The position numbers and the translations under genes were made by a program. Below are positions 13,534 through 25,690 of a stretch of DNA of 64,000 bases, one piece after another. How positions within the stretch are numbered: the first letter of the stretch is position 1; each line of letters begins with the position of its first letter. Location of the stretch: positions 86,196,249 to 86,260,248 of the forward strand of contig JALIGW010000004.1 in NCBI GenBank assembly GCA_023053685.1, in the 5' to 3' direction. A model generated the notes under the pieces. It ran no database searches and had not been told where the DNA came from. It saw only the letters and a list, made by a program, of their open reading frames with translations. This stretch comes from Diadophis punctatus similis (Eukaryota; Chordata; Lepidosauria; Squamata; Dipsadidae).

Positions 13534-13589
<56 letters not shown>
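13534..13589. repeat. (ATG)n microsatellite
   Basis: There are about 18 units of GAT/ATG. The minus-strand frame gives a poly-His run that is not a gene. Confidence 0.95.
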
Positions 13590-14638
13590 ATCCATTCAGT
13601 CCCATCCAACTCTTGGAGATTCTCTGGGCCAGGTGGTCTCTCGATATCTTCTGATCTTGCATCTTTGAGTCATTCTGTACTCTCTGGCTGGTGTTGGCTT
13701 TGATGGTATCAACTTTCATGAGACTACACCCAAAGGGGACTGCAACATATGTGTTCATTTGGGAAAGTGGAAGAGAGGGGGACAATTTTCTTTTTAATTT
13801 TTGGCGTGGAGGTGGAATTTGTCTAAGTGCCCCTCTACCTGACACTGTTTCACCAGAAATCAGGACCTGTCTTGTCCCATCTCACAAAACTGGTTGTATT
13901 CATTTACTGACGTGATCTATTTCTGAGTCAGCTACGGGCATGTTTGAATGAAGGGAACTATTATTTTCTGCTTAGATGTAATTTAAAGGCAGGTTACTTT
14001 TTGACAGAGTGGGGCTCTTCCCTCACCCTTCCTGCTAATCACTGTTTCAGTGTGAGAGATTATTCTGCAGTGGCCCCTTTTAAAGAGGCTTTTAGTGGAA
14101 GTGAAGATAATTGTGGCTTGGCTTCAAATGACTGTTTAGAGATTAGAGGGTAGAGGTACCAGTGATATGGACGTGGCTTAAGTGACCTAGTGTACAGATT
14201 CATTGGATAGGTCACTTACCGGAGACCAGTGTTCAGTGGGCGTTGACCCAAACATTGTGCTAATTCCCCTAGCAAAGACTCATCCAATACCCCATGTCAA
14301 CACTCATACACGATGCCAAGTTTCTTTTCAAGGGCCAAACTTTAGGTCAAGTTGCTCATTGCATTCATCTAAGATTTGGGCAATCGTGGCTTATTAAATG
14401 AACCTTACTATCTGGATTTGCACAATATAATAAGCCAAAATATCAGTTATTATTCCTTTCAGGAATTGCATTTATGTGCCTTCTTATAATTTAATTTCTA
14501 TTGATGTTAATAGGAATCTTTCTTTCTCTCTGGAGAGTGTGCATCACAGTTGAGGTTACAGACAATTTCTAACTTTGTGACATGATGTTCAGTTAAGCTC
14601 ATTTGATTTATCTGTAAATTGAAATGTTGGACATCAGC

Positions 14639-14854
14639 CAGAGGTGGGTTCCTCCCGGTTCTATAGAACCGGTAGTAACTTGGCGGCCTGGGTCGCTGGA
14701 ACCGGCAGCGACCCAGGCCTGCCACACACCCCGAGCCGGTTCTCTTGGCAGCGCCATAGGCACCACCATCTTGTTTTTTGTTTTAGCACTGTGAATGTGT
14801 GCGTGGCGGGTCCCTAAGCAAACCGGCAGCAAAGAAAACCGGAACCCACCCCTG
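14639..14854. mobile_element. Non-autonomous hAT-like element
   Basis: The 216 bp element has terminal inverted repeats: CAGAGGTGGGTTCC on the left and, on the right, the complement of CAGGGGTGGGTTCC. The ends match those of the element at 45780. The interior repeats the word ACCGG and there is no coding frame. The 8-base flanks match poorly, so the target duplication has decayed or is absent. Confidence 0.75.
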
Positions 14855-15046
14855 ACGTTATAAATTATTATCTCTGTTATGTAAGTCTTTGTGGATTATC
14901 TCCTCTATATATTTTTCTGTTTCTCCCTTTATCTGAGAGAATTTAAAATGGACAGGATGTTGTACGATACTTAGGAAGAAAAATCTTCCAATAAGCTCCT
15001 TTGTGTTAAGAAATCAGAAAGATAAACCTGAGTGACTTTGCTCAGG

Positions 15047-15084
15047 AAGAGAGAGAGAGAAAGAGAGAAAGAGAGGGAGAGGGA

Positions 15085-15120
<36 letters not shown>

Positions 15121-15163
15121 CAGAGACAGAGACAGAGACAGAGAGACAGAGACAGAGAGAACG
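15047..15163. repeat. GA/GACA-rich microsatellite
   Basis: GA units pass into GACAGA hexamer units. This is low-complexity sequence. Confidence 0.95.
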
Positions 15164-15469
15164 CTTGAATGGCCTATATGAGAGGCCTCTCCATCTCAAC
15201 TCTTGACCTTTCTGGAGACTCTCCCTGCAGTTGCCCATGGATGAATCCCTTCCCCTCCTCATCTCGGGCGCTCTTTTTCTGCTTCTTTGGGGAAAATTTC
15301 CTCCAATATATTTAGTCAGCTCTAAATGTACGCTGTGAATGTTGCCATATATTTACTGAATCTATTATTTGGGATTCGGTCTATGATTTTACGATGCTGG
15401 TTCTTGGGCAGTTTTAAGATACTGTGTTCTTGGGTTCCATTCATCCATCCTTTTGGTGGCATATTAACT

Positions 15470-15710
15470 TATCCTCAAAGATAACAACACTCTTCAATTG
15501 AGTCATCACTTTATAACCAATTGTTTAACAATCATTTGAAGTTACAAATCACAAAAACTTATCCTTGAAGTTGCAATTGCCGCAGGCACCTCATGCGATT
15601 ATGAAGTTACATTTCAGGTGCTTGGAAGGCAGCTGGCATTTACGACTGGTTGCAGCCTCCCTCAGTTGCACGGCTGTGATAGTTTGAAGGGCCCTCGCTC
15701 AAAACCAGCC
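15470..15710. repeat. Decayed squamate interspersed repeat
   Basis: The phrases ttgtttaacaatcatttgaa and gaagttacaaatcacaaaaa, and later catttacgactggttgcagc, resemble the common squamate repeat also seen near 175. The family class is uncertain. Confidence 0.4.
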
Positions 15711-18700
15711 TTGTGTCAGGTGTCCCTGCATTTCAAAATTCTGTGCTTGTGTTACCCATTGGATGTCTGCATCTGTGTACATACACATTGCCAGCAATTT
15801 GGGCCAGCATTTCGCATATTCCAACCGCTCTGCATCGCTGTCCCTGGTTTTCCCATTAAGGACAAATATCCTGTTTCCTTGAGGGTAAGGCAGCAACAGT
15901 TGGGAAAACCCAGTCTGAGGCAAGCTGAGCCCTTCCAGGCTCACGGCCAAGAACATGAGTGGATACTTTGCACTAACTAGCTGACATGCCTTGTCCCGAG
16001 TATTGAGAATAATTTTGAATGCCAAATTTCACAGCTAAGACATGCCTAAATATTATCGTGGCAGTGTTTGATGGAGGGAAAGGAAGAATGCTAATAAATT
16101 GGCAGAGTCTTGGCAATATCTTAATGAAATATCTGCCTACTGGGTGGCTTTCTTATACCACTTGGCAATCACATAACAAATGCAAATTTAATTAGGTTTA
16201 ATACCCATCTGCATTTATAGGGTTATTGTACCCATGTAGTTTGATCTCTGCTTCCCAGTGAATATGACTGTTGGATCACTAGACGGATAGTATGGCTGTA
16301 AAAAAAATATGATTTGGCAACTCAGGTTAAAGTTGATTTAACCGAATCCTCCTTTCAATCGACTCCTCTAACTGAAGGACTGAATCAACTTGTTTCGTTG
16401 AATGAAACTGAATTGGGCGCCTGCCAATTGGTTAGGAAATTTTATAATTTCTGTAGGTGAATCCTTTTCACAGAACAGGAAGTAGAGAAAGATCTTTCAT
16501 TGATTAACTCCACAACAATTTATTTTGCAATACTTAGGATCTTTGTCTTTATCCTTTTAAGATAAATCTTAAAACTAGCGCTATATAACTACAGTGCAAT
16601 CATTCACAAATTCAATTCCTGGTGGAAAGTTTGAATGCCACAGAATAGGATCTGGTTACATACATCTGATGATTCCTAATAAGAATGAAACCAGACATGT
16701 ACTAATCCTGGCGGAAAATATAACAGACAGATACTCTCTAAAAATAGTGAATTTGTTCCCCTACCCCACTGGGGCAGAAGTCATGACCGTATAAAACCTC
16801 AGACATGGAGACATGACGATAACTCAGCGTCTATCTCTCCCTCCCGCACCTGAAGGAAAATCGGATTCTCTATAAACATTCTGATCGGTCATAGATGCAG
16901 AAGATGGATATTTGCAATGCAAATTTGCATTTTCCAACCGGATTGCCCTCTAGATACGTAGAACAGATTTCACATCTAGAATCCCAGACCTCTCAGCACT
17001 GGCCATGCTAGCAAGGGAATTCTTGGATCTGGTCCACCCAAGTAGAAGGCAACCACCTTGTAGAAGGCTGGAACTATTCTTGTACCTCAAGTCAGCTGAA
17101 GCCATTTACATCCTTATAATTTTTTAAAAAAAACTTAATAACTATAAAACACAAAATCACATGGTTGGTCGAAAGTGAAATGTTGGTGAGACATTTGTGC
17201 ATTGTCATTTATAAGAATATTTGTACTCGGGTATTATTGGAGATGCTCATAAGCAACAATGTATAGGCTCTGTAAAAGTCTGTCTTAACCGAAACTGAAC
17301 TCCCGCCCACATTGAGTTTGGTTTCCACAGACCATGCAAAGGACCTCCTGATGGATTGCATTGGGTCATTGGAATGAATGGATCTGTACTGTATAGTATT
17401 GCTGTGGCTAGGAAGTGGGGGAAATGCCCGTTGAACAGATTACCATGGTGGAGGGGAAACAGTTGCCGTAACTTTTTTTTCATCAGTTAACCTCTGAATG
17501 CCATCCTTCAGCTCTATAAAAGCATGTCTAAAGGAACGGCATCTATTATCTTTGGTTGTTATTTGGCTCCAGTAGAGCTGAAAGTTTAAGAAGAAGAAAA
17601 CAGCAGCTGTGAATCACAGGAAAGCTATTTCATCCATGGGAGATTGAACGGAAGCTTTCAATAGTAAATAAATTCATTTAACAGTGGAAAGTTTGATCCT
17701 CTTACCAGCCCCTCTCAGGGCTTTATCGGCACTTTCATTCCTATAATCCATAGCTGAAACAGGGTGCATTGTAAAGGGGAGATATATTTTGGGTGGGGAT
17801 GCATATTTTGCTGTCAAGTGTTGGCATTAACCGAGTCCAAACTGTTGACAGTAATAGAAGAGCATTGATGGACGTATCTAGCCGGGGGCCCATTCACATG
17901 CTGTCTAACAGTGTTTGTAGCCCGTCTGATCTTGTGGTAGCTATGGAAATGGAAGGAGCCTGTGAATCACTACCTAAGAATTGGAAAGGCAGACAAGCAG
18001 CCAACGAGTCAGGTGGAAGCAAGTGGAATTACTGTGGACTTCAGCCTTCAGGAATGGGGGCAGAATGCAGATAACAAACCAAACACCACTCATGAAACCA
18101 AACCTTGTAAATATTTGTGTTGTCTCTTTTGGGTTGAGCTGTACACCTAGTGTCTTGAAGGCAGATCCTGGCAATGAACTAATAGGAAAGGTACTTCTTT
18201 TCTGGGATGTCTGTTTTTCCCGACTTCCAAAACTTGGTTTTAAAAGATCAGGTCAGGTAGGACCTTGGTTATGGCTTATTTTTAAAAGAAGTCTACATCG
18301 TTGGTTTCTCCTTCTTAATTATATCTTTAATCGATCTAATAACATGCTCCCCTACACAGATCACAGTGTGGGTAACTATTTTTTCCTAAAGGCCTTCAGA
18401 AGGAGATGAAAAATAATAATGACATCATGACATCATTGACATGCAATCAGAATACCATACAGGGAACGCAAACTCTATTATTCCTGCCTCGATAAGGGGC
18501 CATGTGAAACCAGAGAGAGTGCAGAACTATGAAGGTTATTAAAATATCTGGAAGAAGCAGCAAAACCAATGTCATTCCATACATTGAACCCCCTTTTTCT
18601 GATTGCCATCTGCGTCACTTCAGAGAACGCCTACAAAGGTGCAATATTTGAGGAAGGCGGCCTTTGCTGCGATTTCTTTACTTGACAACCGATCTATTTC

Positions 18701-19465
18701 TGCCTTTATATAGTTTTGGGGTTTGGAGCGAAGATGCCAAAAGAAAGTGCCGCAACCTGGTTTGCAGATGTGCGGGTTTCATTTTACTTTCTTTGGGACT
18801 CACAGCTGAATATATGAATGTATCAAAAACCTCAATTTACCTTACATGCCAAAGGATGTAGAGAGCTCTGTATAAAATGCTTCTTCTGGAGCTCTCATTC
18901 TCCTATGAAAAAAAACCCCTTGGCCGGACATTTCTCCAGTAAGAAACAGGAATCTGTGGCTTCATTACCAACGTGATCAAGGAAGAGTTGGCTCAAACTT
19001 TGGGTCTTCTATAAGCCTTCAAGACTTCCATGTTTGTGTGGCTGCGGAACGTCATGCTGGGTGTTGGGCTGTCATTTTTTCTTAAGAGTCTAAAAGTGCC
19101 AAGGACTTGATGAGGTCTAAAAATCCCCTCCTCTTGTGACATTTCTAAGTAGGTGCAAGACCTACTAATCAGTCAATAGGAAATTACCTTTCAAAATAAC
19201 TACCATAGTTGTAAATGTTCCTTATGATATTGTTTTATTTCAGTTGATGGTGTTTTTTTAAACTCAACTTGAGTTTTGTGGAAAGGGAATATGACAGTGC
19301 CTTCAAATGGTATTAAGTAGTAAAATATTATATTAAATTACAATATTACAAATTAATATGAACCACTTTTTTGATATAGAAGGCCACCCAATTCAAAATT
19401 ACTCTGGGTGACTGATGTAACTAAAAGAGAAGAGAAAGCAATCAAAATTTCGTGTTTTTCTGCAG

Positions 19466-19585
19466 AAAGAGTGTGCTAACTTCATCAAGGTGCTGAAAGC
19501 TTATAACCAGACCCATTTGTACGTCTGTGGAACTGGAGCTTTCCATCCTATGTGCACGTACATTGAAGTTGGAGGACATCCTGAG
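19466..19585 (+). CDS. SEMA3A: SEMA3A internal coding exon (40 codons)
   Basis: The exon encodes [20 protein letters not shown] followed by [20 protein letters not shown], a near-identical match to semaphorin-3A. It contains three conserved cysteines: the one in KEC pairs in the family with the Cys of the preceding exon, and those in VCG and PMC pair with each other. N-Q-T is a conserved N-glycosylation sequon. Both ends are phase 0, with acceptor tctgcag and donor gtaagg. The segment completes the first propeller blade and includes the CGTGAF motif common to semaphorins. The flanking introns are about 11.8 kb and 22.9 kb. Changes from the human protein are conservative (Ala to Val, Ile to Met, Ile to Val). 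Confidence 0.97.
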
Positions 19586-20689
19586 GTAAGGAGGACACCT
19601 AAATTCAGTCTTATTTTGTTTCAAGTCAGTTGTTTTAGACCTGATTTTGATTAATGACTGGCAAAGGTACAATCTATTTCATTGTTATTGATCCTACCAG
19701 AGGGCAATCATGGTGGAAATGCTGAATCAGGACTGGAAAAAACTCAGGTTGAATGGAAGCTCATAATACCTATTTCATCCATATAATTTGTGTTTTAACC
19801 AAAGTTCAAGGCTTTTAAGCCCCATGCAAGCAATTTAAGAATATTTATAACCTTAGCAATGAAAGTTTGTCCGTGGTTGAACTACACCCACGAGACAACT
19901 TTCTTATATCAAGTTTAGTGTCTGTATGTAGAACTCATTAAAAAGTTTCACCCCCCAACTGGTTTGCCAAACTGTCTGTCCGTTTTCCCATTTCCGATTC
20001 ATGCGTAACTATTTCAGGGTGATGCATGATCAAATATCTCCCGTTCTTTCGTGCTTTGTCCCCTTAGGAGCATAGGCAGCTCTCTGCCAGGAAGCCCCTT
20101 TCCTGCCTCGGCTTTGCCTCTTTCTCTCAGCATAGACACCAGGACAATAAGACACCTGGGAAGGCATGTGCTACCACCACCACTTGGGTTTCCGGGGGTG
20201 AGTGGGTGGGTGGGGTTTCTGCAGGAGAACCTGAGACTGGTAGCGCTTGTTCTTCTGCTGAGCACATTTTGGATTGACAACATCAAAATATAGCCAAATG
20301 CATTGTCTCCATAGCTGTAAGAAAGGATTATGTCCAGATACATCTAGTTTATAATCTACCCAAATAACTTCTATTACTAGACCAACTAAAAGATAGCAAA
20401 TATAAAAAATGTATGTAAAAAATCTTAAGTCAAATTCAGTTCTTGGTGATTTTGTGTCCATGTAATATTCTTGGTGACATTACAAATAATGGCTTATTGC
20501 CTTCTTTGTTTTTGAACTTCCCAGTCTAATTAGTTAGACCTATTAGTTGCTGGTACTTTCCCACTTCTGAAGGACTAACCAGGTTTTATCCTACTTAGGG
20601 TTTGTTTTTGTTTGTTGAGCTAAGTCAAGGACACTCAGGGTTATCACCTACTGGGTAGTTAGTATTATAGTTCTATTCTATTTTTCAAT

Positions 20690-20960
20690 AGCCAAACTCC
20701 ATCTCAACAGCTGGGTTCAGTTCTGGACTCCAGAACTTAAGAAAATTCAGAGAAAACCAAATTAGAGGATGCAAAAGATAGCGGATGAGTAGGAGCTGGG
20801 AACTAAGTCTATTTCCTTTCTGATGAGGCAAGGCTGAGCAAACTGGGTATATTTAGACAAGTAGACAACTTAAATGAGATATGGTGACTTTTCCCAAGAA
20901 CTTGAAGGGGGTCCCACAGAGAAGTCTCTGTCACCTGGAATGCCAGAGACAGGATCATGG
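20690..20960 (+). mobile_element. Possible old CR1 fragment
   Basis: Words such as gttcagttctggactccaga and ttcagagaaaaccaaattag resemble the CR1 stretch that encodes QFWSP..KIQR. The rest is strongly diverged. A different old LINE is possible. Confidence 0.35.
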
Positions 20961-22004
20961 GCCATAGAGACAGGAAGGAGCCTCTGGTCGTATTTTAGGA
21001 AAATCCTCCAACCGATCAGAGCAGTTTGATAGCAGAGCCAATGACCAAGGCAGGCGGTGGGATCTTTGTGAGCCCAGGTAAAATCTGGACATCCCTGATA
21101 CCAGTCAGTAAAGTTTTAGTTGGATTTCTCCATAGAGTAAGAACTTAGCTCTGTGGCACATCCAGTTTGATTATTCTGTTTTTATATGATATATAAACAA
21201 AATAGTTCTAACAGTGCAGAGGTTTTGGGGATGCAGGCTTATTCAGCTGCTTCATGCTGCTCAGTTATTCTTGGTCCTCTCAACGGAAATGTCTGGATCC
21301 ATTTATTTAATTTGGAATTCAAAATTAGAACCCCAGCTTCTTATTCTATTAACAAGCCACAAACAAGCTCTAGTTTATTTAACTGTCGGGGGAGTTAAAC
21401 AAGAGGACAAGATGGAAAGTTTGCAAAGAATTCTTACCACTAAGTCATGAGCGTATCCTGTAAGGATTAATCATGGCTCATGAAGACAGTTATGACCAAA
21501 AATAGGAACATTTCGCTTTTCTCCCGTGTAACCTTTGCAGTTATGGCTTCAAGAACAATTCAAATTCCGTATTAGTTTAATCTTTCATTGGAAGGCTTGC
21601 CGTTTAATTTGTGGAGCTGTTTTTCAGCTGATTATTATGGAGCAGTTACTTGCTAAGATATTAGCAGCCATCTTACGGATTTGACATTCAAGATTGCAAA
21701 TTAATGTTAAAAAAAGAGAATATCATTATTCAAGTGAATAAGGCTGTGCCTAATCACTTAAACATCAGATTACCGTCTGGCAGAAAAATTAACATATTAA
21801 AAGCTGTGAAGATTATTTTTCTCCATCTATATATAATTTTTTAAAAAACTGTTATTTTTTTAAATGCTTTTTTTCCCTGGGACTCTTTATTTCTAGGTGT
21901 TGGCTTTTATTGTACAGGAATTCAGCATAAGTTCTTGTTAAATGCTTGAATGCTTTACTTCAACACTTATTTGTTAATTATCAATTGTCCCTCACGGAGA
22001 CAAA

Positions 22005-22028
22005 CTCACCCACCCACCCACCCACCCC
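22005..22028. repeat. (CCCA)n microsatellite
   Basis: This is a short array of CCCA units. Confidence 0.85.
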
Positions 22029-22364
22029 TGAGAATGTGGCTGATGGCTGCATAAACATCCTTCATTTGGGATCTGGGAGACACGTTAATTAACTTAGTTC
22101 CTTAACATGCACATCAGTCACAGGTTTTGATGGATAAGTGACAAACTCAGATCATTTATTTTTATACTTTATGAGCATGCAAGAGACACAATGTATACAA
22201 CTACCATTATATTTACTGTAGAGATGTATATGGTGCTGTGGTTAAGCCCACCCTCAGCCACTCAATGGCCACTCGTTCCTTCTCATGCTAACTACCCCCA
22301 CAGGGAAGTTATGTTACCTGAGAAAATTTAGAGAAAAAAGATTCCAAAGGAATGGCTTCCTTTT

Positions 22365-22428
22365 CTTCCCCTTCCCCTTCTCCTTCCTTCCTTCCTTTCC
22401 TTTCCTTTCCTTTCCTTTCCTTCCTTCT
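22365..22428. repeat. CT-rich (CCTT/TTTCC)n tract
   Basis: This is a polypyrimidine microsatellite with CCTT and TTTCC units. Confidence 0.9.
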
Positions 22429-23400
22429 CTTTTATCAAATCTATATAGCCACCTGTCTCACAAATGTGACTCTGCACAACCTATAATAAACAATTAAAAA
22501 CAAGCCTAAAATAACTATTTAAAACAATTGAACAAAGATAATTAAGGTGTGAGAGTGTGTACTGTAAATCCAATAAATGAATATATGAATGCTGGTAATT
22601 AATCAACAATTTATAGAAATAAATATTAAAAAAGAGAAAGGACTTTTCTCTTCTCTCTCTCAGGGGGAGTTTTTCAATACATCAGCATTATATTATCCAT
22701 GAAGATTTTCTCCTGTATCTTTAATTTATCCATACTGTTTGGTTTGGAATGGTTTTTTCTCTTAAGATTGGATTAAATAATTGGTGAAAAAGTTTGCAAA
22801 TTATTTTTAGTATAGCAAAAAATTGTGCAAGTTTGTCCTAATCCCCACTGGTTTTTTCCCCCTCAGAAATACATCTTTTAGCAGTTCCCATAAGTTAATG
22901 CAATTCATTCATTCCCACAAATATCTGAATCTTTCTAAATATATTAGAAGTTCTATTTGTCACTTCAAATATTCAATGTTTTGAAGATTAGCACCTCTGT
23001 ATTAAGGGTAAAAATAAAAATACAGCTACTGTTGCAAAATATCTCCATCCTTGCATCCGTTTTCTGCAGTTGTGTTAACTGGCATATCTGTACGTAGCAC
23101 AAGCTGTTCAAATTATACATAAGGGTGCTTCTGAAGCTTTTATACATACTGAAACTATTTCTAGCAATGAAGCTGGGAAAGTATCATTGTGCCTGACAAG
23201 ATAAATTATATGTCATTAAATGAACCCCATGACATTCATCAGCTTTGAAAAGTCTTTCACATCCTTCAGAATTATAGATTGCTTAAGGAGAACCGAGGTG
23301 GCTGATGGGCTCCCTTACCTTCCAATTTCAGCAAGTAAATGATGCCAGTGTTAACTCTGCCGCTCACAAAGGACTGAAGTTGGGATATGAAAAAGCAATA

Positions 23401-23431
23401 ATACTAAAATAAATAAATAAATAAATAAATA
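23401..23431. repeat. (AAAT)n microsatellite
   Basis: The tract holds about seven AAAT units. Confidence 0.9.
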
Positions 23432-24435
23432 GACTGATTGCATGCAAGATAAATCAAGTCTTTTTACCCCGTGGAATTTGGTGTGGGTTTTTTTTTTAGC
23501 AATTTCCTTTAATTTGAGGTGGAAATTCTCAGTAAAACATTTTGCGATTTGGGCAACTTTTTTCAAAGAGCTTCCAGATGTTGACATGGAAGTTGTGTCT
23601 GCATTGGCAAATGGGTACAGGTGTGTATCCAGTCGATCCCGTGGTCAACAAATGAAGAACACACCAGTCCAAACTTGTTACATAGATTAAAATGGCTATT
23701 GAAAACATCTCAATATTCGGTGTAACTCACCTCAGGGGCTATCCTGAGGGTGAGGTCGACAGAAAGTGCCAACATGGCAGCCTCAGTGGTGCAACTGAAG
23801 CTCTGCCTGTGGGTCTTACCTCTTTGACAGTATTCAGCTCTCACCACTTCCTTCAGGTAAGCCACAGTCGCGGAACAAAGAATGCTCTTTAATATCTTTC
23901 ATTGTTGTCAGAGAATGCCAGGGTGGCTTTCATTCAGACACTGAAATAAGGAATAACCCTCAGAATCTTAGCTGACTTGATGAAAGGGAGAAAGCCGCTG
24001 AGCACCAATTCTCAAAGCGCCATCAACCGTCTTGTGTAAGGGTCACCTGGGCCTCCTTCAGAGAGGGCAGCAGCCTGGCCGAGCTCACCTCTTAGCAGGA
24101 GGTGGAAGGGGAAGACGTCGACCATTCTGAAACAAGGTTGGATTCCCTTATTACACCCCCAAAACAGACAAATGTTTAGCCGTGTTAGCTCTAGGAATTG
24201 TTTTGTTTTGTTTTTTACTGTGGAATAAAGTGTATCTTCCATTGCTTCCACTGCAATGGAGTGTCACCCTATACAGAAACAACCTTCATTTTGAATCTGT
24301 GTCGTTCATGGAGTGGAATTCTATGTTATCATCTTTTGTGGGGGAGGGGTGTGTATTGCACAGGACTTTCCCCATTGCTAAGAGATACTTGCAAATCATG
24401 ACTACAAAGTTATGTACAGACTGGCACAGCTGAAG

Positions 24436-24523
24436 GGAGGAGGAGGAGGAGGAGGAGGAGGAGGAGGAGGAGGAGGAGGAGGAGGAGGAGGAGGAGGAGG
24501 AGGAGGAGGAGGAGGAGGAGGAG
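24436..24523. repeat. (GGA)n microsatellite
   Basis: About 29 perfect GGA units form a purine-rich mirror-like tract in the sense strand of SEMA3A. Confidence 0.97.
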
Positions 24524-24627
24524 ACATTGCCATGAAGGCAAAAATTTTGGGAGCATCTTTCCTGACTAACAGACTTTATTAAAAGGCATCGGCTCACATC
24601 ACCAGATGTGCATAGTGCCTAGACCAG

Positions 24628-24700
24628 TGTTGGCTACTTGAAAATGTGTGGACTTCAATTCCCAGGATTCCCCAGCCAGCTTTGCTTTGCTACAAGATTT
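24628..24700. repeat. Short foldback repeat copy
   Basis: The segment has the phrase gtggacttcaattcccagga, shared with copies at 45198, 46330 and 56845. It is a half copy here. Confidence 0.6.
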
Positions 24701-25063
24701 AAATTTGGGGAAGGGAGAATAGAGGTCGGTTCTCCAGGTCCAATTGGCATAGATTACAGGTACCTTATCAATGAAGAATTGGAAGCAAATTCATCCACAG
24801 GGATGCACTCAAGATTCCTTGTCCTGTTTTGACCATGCGTTGTGTTGAGTTGCTTGACTCCTTGTTTTCCTGCCTCTCAGAATAAAAAAACAAAATAGTT
24901 CATAGAAGATAATAACTACATAACAGAGCACAGAACTGATGATGAAAGCAATTCTTGGCGATTGTTGTAGAGAGAACCCCTTCATGTATTCTTTGCCTTC
25001 TCAGTCCTTGCCATCTGTAAGGCACCATAGTAACCAAGAGAGAAGACATTAATCCCGTCTCGC

Positions 25064-25280
<217 letters not shown>

Positions 25281-25429
25281 GCACAAACACACACATTAAA
25301 ATGCAGTTAATTTCCATTTTCCTGTAAAATGTAGCAGAATGGAAGCTGCTTATCACTTGGTGGGAGCTGGACACACCACGATTCACAGCTAAATATTTAC
25401 TCTGGCTATTAAAGAATGCTTAGCATTTC

Positions 25430-25433
<4 letters not shown>

Positions 25434-25495
<62 letters not shown>
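25434..25495. repeat. (GT)n microsatellite
   Basis: About 31 GT units sit directly at the 3' side of the minus-strand SINE at 25497 and may have grown from its tail. Confidence 0.96.
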
Positions 25496-25496
<1 letters not shown>

Positions 25497-25499
<3 letters not shown>

Positions 25500-25690
25500 C
25501 ATGTGCCTTCAAATCAGTATTGACTCCTGGCAACTGCAGTTTTCGTAGCAAGATTTTCAGAAGGGATTTTCCCTTGCCTCCTTCCTAGGGTTGAGAGAGA
25601 GGGACTGGCCCAAAGTCACCCGGCCTCCTTTGTGCCTAAGATGGAACTAGAATTCACAGTCTCCCGGTTTCTTCACTTCTATATTCACAC
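25497..25690 (-). mobile_element. tRNA-derived SINE, Sauria-type body
   Basis: Read on the minus strand, the copy runs from GTGAATTCTAGTTCCATCTT through GGGTGACTTTGGGCCAGTCC to a 3' part with GGCAAGGGAAAATCC. The middle phrase is shared with the plus-strand copy at 52564. The tRNA-like head is mostly lost. Confidence 0.7.

Larger units (their letters stand above)
7695..19465 (+). other. SEMA3A: SEMA3A intron of 11.8 kb
   Basis: The intron contains a minus-strand tRNA SINE (8573), a solo LTR (8946), a (GAT)n tract (13534), a hAT-like element (14639), a GA-rich tract (15047) and a decayed squamate repeat near 15470-15710. Stretches 9170-13530 and 15720-19465 hold no exon that I can support. 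The 16,050-16,250 part is AT-rich and repeat-free. Confidence 0.85.

Noticed and set aside
13507..13845. Minus-strand frame with a poly-His run
   Set aside because: It comes from the (ATG)n tract and has no similarity to a protein family outside it.
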